Positions 28,631 to 38,357 of a stretch of DNA of 64,000 nucleotides are shown here, piece after piece. The notes under the pieces are model-generated. The model worked only from the letters and a program-made list of their open reading frames with translations. It ran no database searches and was not told the origin of the DNA. A program made the translations under genes and the position numbers. The first letter of the stretch is position 1, and the number at the start of each line of letters is the position of its first letter. Source of the DNA: Anabaena sp. PCC 7108 (GTDB lineage Bacteria > Cyanobacteriota > Cyanobacteriia > Cyanobacteriales > Nostocaceae). The stretch spans positions 925,954 to 989,953 of the forward strand of contig NZ_KB235896.1 in assembly GCF_000332135.1 (NCBI RefSeq), in the 5' to 3' direction.

Positions 28631-31264
28631 ATGACAACCTCACAGGAGAGGATTATCCCGACGGATTTGCGAAATGAAATGTCGCGGTCTTATCTGGAAT
28701 ACGCCATGAGCGTAATTGTAGGTCGGGCGCTGCCAGATGCAAGGGATGGTCTAAAACCTGTGCATCGTCGCATCCTCTATGCTATGCACGAGTTGGGTTT
28801 GCTGCCAGACCGCCCCTTTAGAAAATGCGCCCGTGTGGTGGGGGAAGTACTAGGTAAATTTCACCCTCATGGTGACACAGCGGTGTATGATGCCTTGGTG
28901 CGGATGGCGCAGGATTTTTCGATGCGATCGCCCTTAATCAACGGACATGGTAACTTTGGTTCAGTAGATAACGACCCGCCGGCGGCAATGCGGTACACAG
29001 AATGTCGCTTGCAAGCCTTAACGAGTGCCGCCCTACTGCAAGATATTGAAGCCGAAACTGTAGACTTTGCCGATAACTTCGATGGTTCTCAACAAGAACC
29101 GACAGTTTTACCATCACGTATCCCCCAACTACTGCTAAATGGTTCTTCTGGGATTGCGGTGGGAATGGCGACAAACATTCCTCCTCACAACTTAGGGGAA
29201 TTGATTGATGGGTTAGTAGCGGTAATTCACAAACCCGAAATTACCGATATTGAGTTAATGCAGTATATCCACGGACCAGATTTCCCAACTGGGGCGCTGG
29301 TTTTGGGAACTTCAGCAATTAAAGAAGCTTACACCACCGGGCGCGGTTCTATCACCATGCGCGGCGTTGCCAATATTGAAACCATTGAACAACGAAATAG
29401 ACCAGAACGGGAAGCAATTATTATCACAGAATTGCCTTACCAAACCAACAAAGCGGCCTTGATTGAAAAAATAGCCGAGTTGGTAAATGATAAACGCATT
29501 GAAGGGATTGCAGATATTCGGGATGAAAGCGATCGCGACGGAATGCGAATCGTCATAGAATTAAAACGCGATGCTTATCCCCGCGTTGTTCTCAACAACC
29601 TTTACAAACAAACTCCACTCCAAGCCAACTTTGGCGCGAATATGTTGGCCTTGGTGAATGGTGAACCCCAAGTCCTCACCATTAAAGACTTCTTAAGAGT
29701 CTTCTTGGATTTCCGCATTGAAACCATTAACAGACGTACCCGTTATCAATTACGGAAAGCACAAGAAAGAGATCATCTTTTACAAGGTTTATTAATTGCT
29801 TTATCCCAATTGGATGCAATTATTATCTTGATTCGTCATGCACCGGACGCACCCACAGCTAAAGGTGAGTTAATCACAACTTACGGACTTTCGGAAGTCC
29901 AAGCAGATGCAATTTTACAGATGCAACTGCGGCGATTAACAGCCCTAGAAGCCGATAAAATTCGTCTAGAACATGAAGAATTACAAAACCAGATCGCCGA
30001 CTTACAAGATATCTTGGATAGACGGGAACGGGTGCTAGAAATCATCGAAAGCGAAGTTAGCCAAATTAAAACTAGTTTCGCCACACCCCGACGCACACTC
30101 ATTACTCACGCGGAAGGGGATTTAGACGATCTTGACTTAATTGCAAATGAAAAAGTCCTGATTCTTCTCACCAAACAAGGTTATATCAAACGGATGCCCG
30201 TTAGTACCTTTGAAGCCCAAAGTCGTGCCACCAGAGGCAAAGCCGGCGCTAAAGTCAAAGATGATGATACCATTGAGCATTTCTTAACTTGCTGCGACCA
30301 TGATAGCGTCTTATTCTTTAGCGATCGCGGAGTCGTCTACTCCCTGAGAACCTATCAAATACCCCTTGGTTCCCGTACCAGTCGCGGTACACCCATCGTC
30401 CAAATGTTACCCATTCCCAAAGAAGAAAAAATCACCTCTATCGTACCTGTAGACGAATTTAGAGATGATGAATACTTGGTCATGCTCACCAAAGGCGGTA
30501 ACATCAAAAAAACCGCATTGGCAGCATTTAGTAACATTCGCGCCAACGGTTTAATTGCCATATCCTTAGAAGAAGGCGATCAACTACGTTGGGTACGGAG
30601 AGCCAGAGTAGAAGATAGTATCATCATTGGTTCCCGTCACGGTATGGCGATTCACTTCCGCTGTACTCATGAACAATTGCGCCCTCTTGGTAGAGCGACT
30701 CGTGGAGTAAAATCCATGAAACTAAAAAAAGGTGATGAATTAGTAGGAATGGATATTCTTCCAGCCGCTATTCTGGAGACTTTGAATACAGAGACAGAAT
30801 TAGAAACTGAAGACATCATCGAAACTGAAGACATCATTGAAACCGAAGAAATCACCGAAACTGAAGACATCGAAAATAACGAAGAAACCATAGAAGTAGC
30901 CAATAGCAACAGCACTGGTCCTTGGGTTTTGGTGATTACAATGGGAGGATATGGAAAGCGCGTACCAGTTGCACAATTCCGCCTGCAAAACCGGGCTGGA
31001 CAAGGTTTAAGAGCTACCAAATTCAAAGACCGCAAAACCAAAGACAAATTAGCCACCCTGCGAATTGTCAACAACGACGAAGAAATCATGATGGTCACAA
31101 ATCGCGGTATTATCATCCGTCAAGCAGTGAATGCAATTTCTACCCAATCGCGTTCTGCTACCGGAGTGAGAGTGCAGCGTTTAGACGAAGATGACGCAAT
31201 TACAGGAGTAGCAATTGTTCCTCCCGATACTGGTGATACAGGAGAACTAGAAGAAACAGAGTAA
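28631..31264 (+). CDS. gyrA: DNA gyrase subunit A
   Basis: This 877-residue type IIA topoisomerase cleavage subunit keeps E. coli spacing: catalytic Tyr122 in [10 protein letters not shown] and the quinolone region G81-D87 reading GDTAVYD (Thr at 83). [21 protein letters not shown] is the active-site winged helix. The C-terminal beta-pinwheel starts near residue 500; its first blade contains SRATRGKAG, a degenerate GyrA box. An unusual acidic tract of about 35 residues built of TEDIIE-like repeats lies near residues 717-757 between pinwheel blades. A ParC-type paralogue cannot be fully excluded. Confidence 0.9.
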   Translation: MTTSQERIIPTDLRNEMSRSYLEYAMSVIVGRALPDARDGLKPVHRRILYAMHELGLLPDRPFRKCARVVGEVLGKFHPHGDTAVYDALVRMAQDFSMRSPLINGHGNFGSVDNDPPAAMRYTECRLQALTSAALLQDIEAETVDFADNFDGSQQEPTVLPSRIPQLLLNGSSGIAVGMATNIPPHNLGELIDGLVAVIHKPEITDIELMQYIHGPDFPTGALVLGTSAIKEAYTTGRGSITMRGVANIETIEQRNRPEREAIIITELPYQTNKAALIEKIAELVNDKRIEGIADIRDESDRDGMRIVIELKRDAYPRVVLNNLYKQTPLQANFGANMLALVNGEPQVLTIKDFLRVFLDFRIETINRRTRYQLRKAQERDHLLQGLLIALSQLDAIIILIRHAPDAPTAKGELITTYGLSEVQADAILQMQLRRLTALEADKIRLEHEELQNQIADLQDILDRRERVLEIIESEVSQIKTSFATPRRTLITHAEGDLDDLDLIANEKVLILLTKQGYIKRMPVSTFEAQSRATRGKAGAKVKDDDTIEHFLTCCDHDSVLFFSDRGVVYSLRTYQIPLGSRTSRGTPIVQMLPIPKEEKITSIVPVDEFRDDEYLVMLTKGGNIKKTALAAFSNIRANGLIAISLEEGDQLRWVRRARVEDSIIIGSRHGMAIHFRCTHEQLRPLGRATRGVKSMKLKKGDELVGMDILPAAILETLNTETELETEDIIETEDIIETEEITETEDIENNEETIEVANSNSTGPWVLVITMGGYGKRVPVAQFRLQNRAGQGLRATKFKDRKTKDKLATLRIVNNDEEIMMVTNRGIIIRQAVNAISTQSRSATGVRVQRLDEDDAITGVAIVPPDTGDTGELEETE

Positions 31265-31365
31265 AGAAGAGACAGGAGGATTCAACGCAAATTCACTTTA
31301 GTAAAACTCTGCGTGACTTTGCGCTTACCTCCGCGTTCCTCTGCGTTAAAAAAATTACGACTGAT

Positions 31366-33066
31366 GTGAAGATGAAGTATTTAGGAAAAAAGCCGTTTTC
31401 ATCCTTCCACCTTTACGCTTTATCCTTGATCAGTGGACTGTTAATGGGAGTGACAGTCGCCCCCGTCGGTGCTTGGTTTCTAGCCTGGGTTGCCCTTGCT
31501 CCTCTCTGGGTAATAGTAGTAAAATATACGACTCCCCCTGCCTCCTGCCCCCTGCCCCCTGCCTTCTTGTGGGCGATCGCATATCATGGAGTTGCCCTGT
31601 CCTGGATTACTGGCATTTATCCTATGGATTGGTTAGGTGTTCCAGCCTTACCAGGTATAGCAATTACCATCTTTTGTTGGTCATTTATTAGCCTCTGGGG
31701 AGGAATATTAGTCTCAGTTTGGGCAGCTTTAATGGTGCGTTTAGACCAGCAAAAACCCTGGTTGCGTGTATTAGTTGGTACGGCTTTATGGTGTGGTTTA
31801 GAAAGTCTTTGGAGTGCCAGTCCTTTATGGTGGAGTTCCCTTTCATACACCCAATCACCGCACAATCTGGTAATTTTACATTTGGGTCAATTGTCTGGAA
31901 CTACCACTGTAACCGCTGTGATTGTCGCTGTTAATGGGTTGTTTGCGGAAGCTTGGATTTATTTAAGACTTACGCAAAATCATGAAAAAATGAACCGCGA
32001 AGACGCGTTCGCGAAGCGTCTCGAAGAGAAGAACACGAAGGAAAGAGAGTTTAGGGAAATTTTGCCTAAGCCCTATTATTATGAAAATCTCACGCAGAGT
32101 CGCAGAGGCGCAAAGGAAGAAAGAAGAGTTAATTTTTACTTAATTTCGGCGGTTACAATATTTATAATTTCTCATATTATTGGTTTCATTATTTATAATC
32201 AACCCCTCACCCAAAACCAAGATACAAATTTAAAAATTGGCATTATTCAAGGTAATATTCCCAATCAAATAAAACTGCGTCCTGAAGGATTGCGTCGAGC
32301 CATTGAAGGTTATACTGAAGGATATTTAAAGTTAGCAAATCAAGGTGTAGATGGAGTTGTCATTCCAGAAGCTGCGTTACCATTTTTTCAACGCAATCTA
32401 CCAGAAACATCTTTTGTGAAGGCAGTCAGAGAAAAAGGTGTAGTTGCTTGGATAGGTGCTTTTGGTGAAAGGGAAAACAGCTACACAAACAGTTTATTTA
32501 CTGTTACAGGTAAAGGAGAAATTACCAGCCGCTACGACAAATCCAAATTAGTCCCACTGGGTGAATATATTCCTTTTGAACAAATTTTAGGCGGGATTAT
32601 TCAACGTTTATCACCACTAGATGAACATCAAGTTCCTGGTTTACCAAATCAGGTTTTTGATACTCCCTTTGGACGAGCAATTGTCGGTATTTGTTACGAA
32701 TCAGCCTTTCCAGAAATTTTCCGTCGTCAAGCTTTCCTGGGTGGACAATTTATTCTCAGTGCCTCCAACGATGCCCATTACACAGCGGCAATGTCAGATC
32801 AACATCATGCCCAGGATATCATGCGAGCAATTGAAACCGATAGATGGGCAGTCAGGGCAACAAATACGGGATATTCGGCTTTTGTTGATCCTCATGGGAG
32901 AACCTTGTGGAAATCAGGACATAATACCTACGAAACCCACGCAGAAACTATTTATCGCCGCCAAACGCAGACTTTATATGTGCGTTGGGGTGATTGGTTG
33001 ATGCCTTTGTTGTTGGGTTTGGCTGGGGTGGGGTGGTTTTTAGGCGGAACGATTAAACGGCTCTAA
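31366..33066 (+). CDS. lnt: Apolipoprotein N-acyltransferase
   Basis: This 566-residue inner-membrane enzyme adds the third acyl chain to lipoproteins. The N-terminal half has about six membrane spans; the C-terminal half is a nitrilase-like domain with the catalytic Glu in VIPEAALPFF, Lys in YDKSKLVPLGEYIPFE and Cys in VGICYESAFPE. Translation may start at GTG 31366 or ATG 31372. Two segments look repeat-derived: four CCTGCC-type heptamers at 31534-31561 (encoding PPASCPLPPA) and a ~55-residue hydrophilic loop at 31966-32135. Both keep the frame and fall between membrane spans, so the protein may still work. Confidence 0.9.
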   Translation: MKMKYLGKKPFSSFHLYALSLISGLLMGVTVAPVGAWFLAWVALAPLWVIVVKYTTPPASCPLPPAFLWAIAYHGVALSWITGIYPMDWLGVPALPGIAITIFCWSFISLWGGILVSVWAALMVRLDQQKPWLRVLVGTALWCGLESLWSASPLWWSSLSYTQSPHNLVILHLGQLSGTTTVTAVIVAVNGLFAEAWIYLRLTQNHEKMNREDAFAKRLEEKNTKEREFREILPKPYYYENLTQSRRGAKEERRVNFYLISAVTIFIISHIIGFIIYNQPLTQNQDTNLKIGIIQGNIPNQIKLRPEGLRRAIEGYTEGYLKLANQGVDGVVIPEAALPFFQRNLPETSFVKAVREKGVVAWIGAFGERENSYTNSLFTVTGKGEITSRYDKSKLVPLGEYIPFEQILGGIIQRLSPLDEHQVPGLPNQVFDTPFGRAIVGICYESAFPEIFRRQAFLGGQFILSASNDAHYTAAMSDQHHAQDIMRAIETDRWAVRATNTGYSAFVDPHGRTLWKSGHNTYETHAETIYRRQTQTLYVRWGDWLMPLLLGLAGVGWFLGGTIKRL

Positions 33067-33326
33067 GTAGCAAGACTGAATAAAAGAAAAGTTAGTAGTA
33101 AGGGCTTTAGCCCTATCAAACCTAGCAAGAGAGCGATAAATCGCTCACTACGACCAAAATTTTATCTGACATTTAATTCTGTCTACCTACTTAGAATTAG
33201 GATATACTGTTTTTGCAATTAATTATTATATATCTAGCCTTGAGCCAAAAGGCAATCAGAAATGTCTTGACATTGCCAACAAATACAATAAGTATCATAA
33301 TCAACTGACTATTAAGAGGCATTAAT
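33067..33326. repeat. Hairpin repeats downstream of lnt
   Basis: Contains AGGGCTTTAGCCCT (33102-33115) and GAGCGATAAATCGCTC (33131-33146), two palindromes set between GTAGTAAGG and ACTACGACC. The layout matches the tandem hairpin repeat at 38171-38357. The remainder is the leader of the next gene. Confidence 0.65.
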
Positions 33327-34655
33327 ATGACAAATTCAACATCTGATATGTGGGCAAAAATTCGCCAGCAATTTGATAGCTCACCCTATCCCACAATTCC
33401 CTTAGATAAATCTCCTGAAAATGACACTGATTCACTTTATCTTCACAACTTAATCACCCCCTATTATCTGAGAAATCAAAAAGTTATAGACACCAAAGAC
33501 AAAGTAATTTTAGATGCTGGATGTGGCACTGGTTATAAATCATTAGTTTTAGCAGAAGCAAATCCGGGGGCGAAAATAGTTGGTGTCGATATATCAGAAG
33601 AGTCAGTTAAACTTGCCCGGCAGCGTTTGGAATATCATGGTTTTGATAATGCTGAATTTCATGTTTTGTCAATATATGATTTACCCAAGCTAAATTATCA
33701 ATTTGATTATATTAACTGTGATGAAGTTCTCTATCTTTTCCCTGATATAGCTGTGGCGTTGCAAGCAATGAAAGCTGTATTAAAACCGGATGGTATTATT
33801 CGCAGTAACCTACATAGTTCACTTCAGAGAACAAATATTTTTCGCGCACAGCAAGTGTTTACCATGATGGGTTTGATGGAAGGAAATCCAGAAGATTTAG
33901 AAATAGAAATCGTCACTGATACCATGAAGGCTTTAAAGGATAATATCAATCTCAAAGCTACAACTTGGACTGCTGGCTATGAAGGAAAGGACAAAAAACA
34001 GACTATTCTCATGAACTACTTATTCCAAGGGGATAAGGGTTACACTATTAATGATATTTTCTCAGCTTTGAGGGTTGCTGATTTAGAGTTTATCAAGATG
34101 TCGAATTGGCGACAATGGGACTTGATAAACCTGTTCAAAGAACCAGATAATTTACCTGCTTTTCTCGCAATGAGCTTACCGGAAATATCTACAGAAGATA
34201 GTTTACATTTATTTGAACTTCTCCATCCTATTCATAGATTACTAGATTTTTGGTGTGGTAATCCTCAAACTGCACATACTGTTGTCCCATTTTCCGAATG
34301 GACTGATTCTAACTGGGAAAATGCAATAGTACATCTGCATCCACAGTTCAACAACTCTAAGTTCAAAACAGACGTTAGGGATTGTATAAGCATAGGTAAA
34401 ACTTTTCCTATCCGTAAATATCTAGCTTTAACAGAGGAATTTGTCTATATAGATAGCTCAATGGCTCTTTGCTTGCTACCTGTGTTTGATAAACCCTTAC
34501 CCATGATGTCCCTAGTGGAGCATTGGCAACAATTTAGACCTCTTGATCCTCTGACAGCAGAACCCACTGATAAAGTCAAGGTTTTTCAGTTATTACAAAC
34601 GCTGCTACAGGTTTTAGAGGATTTTGATTGCATTATGTTAGAACATCAATCTTGA
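33327..34655 (+). CDS. Class I SAM-dependent methyltransferase
   Basis: This 442-residue protein has a methyltransferase fold at ~50-200: motif I VILDAGCGTGYKSLVLAE, KIVGVDIS and FDYINCDEVLYLFPD. The N-terminal SSPYPTIPL motif resembles the YDTYPFPPEP motif of the methyltransferase at 15318. A long C-terminal region (VVPFSEWTDSNWENA and beyond) has no recognised domain. Substrate unknown. It lies 600 bp before the pilin gene and the glycosyltransferase cluster, which may or may not be functionally linked. Confidence 0.85.
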   Translation: MTNSTSDMWAKIRQQFDSSPYPTIPLDKSPENDTDSLYLHNLITPYYLRNQKVIDTKDKVILDAGCGTGYKSLVLAEANPGAKIVGVDISEESVKLARQRLEYHGFDNAEFHVLSIYDLPKLNYQFDYINCDEVLYLFPDIAVALQAMKAVLKPDGIIRSNLHSSLQRTNIFRAQQVFTMMGLMEGNPEDLEIEIVTDTMKALKDNINLKATTWTAGYEGKDKKQTILMNYLFQGDKGYTINDIFSALRVADLEFIKMSNWRQWDLINLFKEPDNLPAFLAMSLPEISTEDSLHLFELLHPIHRLLDFWCGNPQTAHTVVPFSEWTDSNWENAIVHLHPQFNNSKFKTDVRDCISIGKTFPIRKYLALTEEFVYIDSSMALCLLPVFDKPLPMMSLVEHWQQFRPLDPLTAEPTDKVKVFQLLQTLLQVLEDFDCIMLEHQS

Positions 34656-34698
34656 TTCTAGTCAGTAGTGAGCCAATACTGTTCGGTTAAGAATTTTT

Positions 34699-34971
34699 GT
34701 AGGTGGGGTTAAGCGACAGCCATTGATGTCAACTTAATCTCAAACCGTTGTCCCACAGCCGTTTGACCCCTCCCCTTAATCCCCTCCCCGTTTACGGGGG
34801 GAGACAAAGCATAGCTTTGGCAGGGTGGGGTTCTTTGGGATTGATTCCTAATCGAATAAGTTTGATATAACGTCATGACAAGGCTTTCACGTTAAGTTGA
34901 CACCTATGAGCGACAGCGCAACCCAACAAATACTTATAAATGTTGGGTTTCCTAACGTCAACCCAACCTAC
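34699..34971. repeat. Outer palindromic repeat, interrupted
   Basis: GTAGGTGGGGTT (34699-34710) and AACCCAACCTAC (34960-34971) bracket a GCGACAGCGCAACCCAACA repeat that is split by a second element at 34727-34902; a GCGACAGC fragment occurs on both sides of the split. Without the inner element it would be about 97 bp. Confidence 0.6.
34727..34902. mobile_element. Candidate 176-bp MITE with perfect 11-bp inverted ends
   Basis: TGTCAACTTAA (34727-34737) and TTAAGTTGACA (34892-34902) are perfect inverted repeats. The interior includes a GC-rich CCCCTCCCCGTTTACGGGG stretch and no gene. It appears inserted in the outer repeat. Confidence 0.65.
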
Positions 34972-35262
34972 TTAATTCTATTTTTTTACCTTAACTGACA
35001 ATATTGCGTAGTGAGTGATTTAAAGTGCAAACGGGTGTGTATCCTTTACTGAAGCGTTAGTCATACGCAATGTATTACAGAGAAATATCCTGGAGATTTT
35101 TCAGCAAATACTAAATAGCTGTAAGACTTAACAAATAAGGCTTTTTAGTCTATTTATGCCATCTGGTAAAAAAAGTTTTTTAGTAGGATGATATGAAACT
35201 GAATAAGAGTGGGTAAGTTATTTGTACAAGGAAACGATACTTCACCAGCAAGGAAAACTACT
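34972..35262. promoter_or_regulatory. Leader region of the pilin gene
   Basis: This 291-bp A/T-rich region carries the promoter and 5' leader of the pilin gene. No defined -10/-35 pair or riboswitch was recognised. Confidence 0.4.
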
Positions 35263-35820
35263 ATGAAAACTGAACTGAAAGCCAAGTTTATCCAACACCT
35301 TCTAGGTAAAAAGAAAGAGAACGAAGGTTTTACCCTGATTGAATTGTTAGTTGTAATTATCATTATTGGTATTCTATCAGCGATCGCTCTACCTTCCTTC
35401 TTGAACCAAGCAAACAAAGCTAGAGAATCTGAAGGTAAACAATACGCTGGTTCTATGAACCGAGGTCAACAAACATACTATCTAGAAAACCAGAAGTTTG
35501 CGAGTGATATAGGCGAAATGGGTCTAGGTATCCTCACCCAAACTACTAACTATAAGTACAAACTCGAAGGTGGAGATACAGTCGCTTTGACACCAACTAC
35601 AGCTGTTAGAAACGTTGCCGATCCTATCAACCCCATCAACTTAAGATCCTTTATAGGTGTTACTGACCTGATTCAATCTGGTGGTGCTTCCACAACAACT
35701 TCTATCTTGTGTCAGAAGAAAGATGCAGGTGCTTATGATACCGCAGGTGCAGTTGTTGATCCTGCTGCTAACACTGTAATACCCAAATGTGATGGTACTG
35801 TTTTCAAATCAATTGAATAA
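35263..35820 (+). CDS. pilA: Type IV pilin-like protein (PilA-like)
   Basis: This 185-residue prepilin is translated from ATG 35263 with AAGGAAA upstream. A charged leader (HLLGKKKENEG) precedes the G/F cleavage site and the pilin helix FTLIELLVVIIIIGILSAIA with Glu at +5. The mature body has two cysteines (in SILCQKK and IPKCDGT) near the C-terminus, as in pilin disulfide loops. Major-pilin-like proteins form pili for gliding, adhesion or DNA uptake. A strong terminator follows, and a GT41-type glycosyltransferase lies immediately downstream. Confidence 0.92.
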   Translation: MKTELKAKFIQHLLGKKKENEGFTLIELLVVIIIIGILSAIALPSFLNQANKARESEGKQYAGSMNRGQQTYYLENQKFASDIGEMGLGILTQTTNYKYKLEGGDTVALTPTTAVRNVADPINPINLRSFIGVTDLIQSGGASTTTSILCQKKDAGAYDTAGAVVDPAANTVIPKCDGTVFKSIE

Positions 35821-35895
35821 GATAGTTGATTAAATGCTTTTGAAAACTATCTTATTTCTAACAATATGAAACAGATAATTTCATCTAATTAATGT

Positions 35896-35930
35896 AAAAG
35901 TAGGTAATCATTTTACCTACTTTTTATTTT
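35896..35930 (+). terminator. Rho-independent terminator after pilA
   Basis: Perfect 12-bp stem AAAAGTAGGTAA / TTACCTACTTTT with loop TCATT, followed by TATTTTTTTATTTT. It suggests that the pilin gene is a single transcript separate from the next gene. Confidence 0.9.
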
Positions 35931-35951
35931 TTTATTTTCCTTTTCACAATT

Positions 35952-38165
35952 ATGAATAATCTTGAATCTTTAGCACAACAAGCATTTCATACTTTCCAGC
36001 AAGGTGAGTATTTTCAAGCCTTAGAACTTTATCAAGAACTAACTAATCATCAACCAGAAGTCAAAGAATATCATTGGTATTCAGGATTATCCTTACTTTT
36101 ACAGGGTAAAGAAGCAGAAGCACAAACTACTTGGATGTTAGCAATTTTTGAAGGGGAAGAAGAACAAATTGAACAGTGGACTTATGAATTAGTTAAAATC
36201 TTACAAACAGAAGCACAAAAACAAGAAGAATTAACACAATATCAACTTGCTTGGGTTATTCGTCAACATATACGAGAAATTTATCCTGGTGAAGTTAATA
36301 ATATTTTAGAACTAATCAAGTTATCTTTAGATTTAGAAAATCTGACTCAGGATAGCTTTCAGGAATTAGGCATTATTGAACTTTTAAATTCTGAACTAGA
36401 AGAAATAGATAGAGATTTGTTATTTTCTGTCCTCAAAAAAACTCTAAAACTATTATGGTTTGAACCTTGGATATTAGATTTTTCTGAAGCGTGTATTTTC
36501 TATTTAGATCCTTTGCAACTGACTCACCGCGTCATGTTAACTGCTACGGAAGCTGCTTACGCAGGACACAAGTTTAACTTAGCAATTAAATATGCTGAAT
36601 TAGCTGTAAAAATAAATTATGCAGATCCAGATGTTGTCTCAGAAGTCCTCAGTCACTTAGCAAGTTTTAATTATGAAGTTGGTAATTTTGAGCAAGGAAT
36701 TAATTTTTCTAAAACTATTCATGATTTAGCAACTAATACCACTGATTTAATTAATGCTAACATCATGATATTACAGGGTTTATTACGTTCTGGTGGACGT
36801 TGGTATGAAGCTATTCCAATTATCCAAGAATATGAAAACTCTTTAAATCAGCTAATTACAGAACAACCAAATTTAGCGAGAAATAAAATTTATCGTTTAC
36901 TTAATTGTACATATTATTTACCTTATCTGCGTGATGCTGCTCGACAAAATCGCTTTTTACATAACGAGATTGTCAAATTATGTCAAAACAGTATACAAGT
37001 TTATGCCCAAGAACAATATCATCGTTACTCTCTCGCTAACGCTCAAAGAATAAAAGCACCCAAGAAAAAACTAAAAATAGGTTATCTTTCCCATTGTTTG
37101 CGAGAACATTCAGTAGGTTGGTTAGCACGATGGTTATATCAATATCATAATCGAGAAGAATTTGAAATATATACTTATTTTGCTACTTACCGTTCTCACG
37201 TTCATGATTTTCTGCAAGATTGGTATGAGGAAAAATCAGATCATGTCAGAAAATTAGGCCGAGACGGTATCGAAATTGCTGAACAAATTCATCAAGATGA
37301 AATTGATATTTTAATTGATCTTGATAGCATGACTGCGGATATTAGCTGTGAAGCAATAGCACTAAAACCAGCCCCAATTCAAGCAACATGGTTAGGTTGG
37401 GATGGTTCGGGAATCCCTGCTATTGATTACTATATTGCTGATAATTATGTTTTACCAGAATATGCCCAAGAATATTACAGTGAAAAAATTTGGCGTTTAC
37501 CAAATGCCTATTTAGGGGTTGATGGTTTTGAAGTGGGTGTACCAACTCTACGACGAGAGGATTTAGCAATTCCTAATGATGCAGTAATTTATTTTAGCGC
37601 TCAATCAGGTTATAAACGCAATCCAGAGAATGTGCATTTGCAAATGAAAATTCTTAAACAAGTACCAAATAGTTATTTTTTAATCAAAGATATTAATAAA
37701 GATGTCAGTGTAGTTAGAGAATTTTTTGAACAAATTGCGGAGGAAGAAGGAGTCAGTAAAGAGAGATTACGCTTTTTAGAAAAAGTACCATCATCCTCAA
37801 TTCATCGTGCTAATTTAACAATTGCTGACGTGGTTTTAGATACCTATCCCTATAATGGTGCAACCACAACAATGGAAACTTTATGGGTGGGTATACCTTT
37901 AGTCACGAAAGTAGGAGAGCAATTTTCCGCTCGTAATAGTTATACAATGATGGTGAATGCGGGTATCAGAGAAGGTATTGCTTGGAGTGATGAAGAGTAT
38001 ATAGAGTGGGGTGTGCGTTTAGGAAAAGATGCCGATTTGAGAAAAGAAATACATTGGCAATTATTAAAGTCACGACAGACAGCACCGCTTTGGAATGGTA
38101 AACAGTTCACCCGTGAAATGGAACAAGCCTATCAACAGATGTGGCAAAAATATCTTAATACTTAA
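35952..38165 (+). CDS. SPINDLY/OGT-like (GT41) glycosyltransferase
   Basis: This 737-residue protein has TPR-like helical repeats at the N-terminus (FQQGEYFQALELYQEL), a long helical middle, and a C-terminal GT41 domain from about residue 370: LKIGYLSHCLREHSVGWLAR, IDLDSMTADISCEAIALKPAP, QATWLGWDGSGIPAIDYYIAD and TTTMETLWVGIPLVT. Bacterial relatives transfer sugars to Ser/Thr of proteins. Position next to the pilin suggests pilin or surface-protein glycosylation, which is inference. No signal peptide, so cytoplasmic. Confidence 0.88.
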   Translation: MNNLESLAQQAFHTFQQGEYFQALELYQELTNHQPEVKEYHWYSGLSLLLQGKEAEAQTTWMLAIFEGEEEQIEQWTYELVKILQTEAQKQEELTQYQLAWVIRQHIREIYPGEVNNILELIKLSLDLENLTQDSFQELGIIELLNSELEEIDRDLLFSVLKKTLKLLWFEPWILDFSEACIFYLDPLQLTHRVMLTATEAAYAGHKFNLAIKYAELAVKINYADPDVVSEVLSHLASFNYEVGNFEQGINFSKTIHDLATNTTDLINANIMILQGLLRSGGRWYEAIPIIQEYENSLNQLITEQPNLARNKIYRLLNCTYYLPYLRDAARQNRFLHNEIVKLCQNSIQVYAQEQYHRYSLANAQRIKAPKKKLKIGYLSHCLREHSVGWLARWLYQYHNREEFEIYTYFATYRSHVHDFLQDWYEEKSDHVRKLGRDGIEIAEQIHQDEIDILIDLDSMTADISCEAIALKPAPIQATWLGWDGSGIPAIDYYIADNYVLPEYAQEYYSEKIWRLPNAYLGVDGFEVGVPTLRREDLAIPNDAVIYFSAQSGYKRNPENVHLQMKILKQVPNSYFLIKDINKDVSVVREFFEQIAEEEGVSKERLRFLEKVPSSSIHRANLTIADVVLDTYPYNGATTTMETLWVGIPLVTKVGEQFSARNSYTMMVNAGIREGIAWSDEEYIEWGVRLGKDADLRKEIHWQLLKSRQTAPLWNGKQFTREMEQAYQQMWQKYLNT

Positions 38166-38170
38166 TTAGC

Positions 38171-38357
38171 TCGTAGTCAGGGCTTTAGCCCTTAAATTTA
38201 ATATTATAGAGGCACTAAAGTGCTTACTACGAACTTATAATCAGGGCTTTATCCCTTCAATTCAATATTATAGAGGCACTAAAGTGCTTACTACGAACTT
38301 GTAATCAGGGCTTTATCCCTTCAATTCAATATTATAGAATAAAGTGCTTATTACGTA
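38171..38357. repeat. Three tandem 64-bp hairpin repeats
   Basis: Three copies (38171-38233, 38234-38297, 38298-38357) each contain an AGGGCTTTAKCCCT-type hairpin and AATATTATAGAGGCACTAAAGTGC ending in CTTACTACGAAC (the third copy is shorter). They fill the gap between two convergent glycosyltransferase genes, and the last copy ends at the stop codon of the minus-strand gene. A 20-base piece (AAAGTGCTTACTACGAACTT) recurs inside that gene at 38442-38461. Confidence 0.85.
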
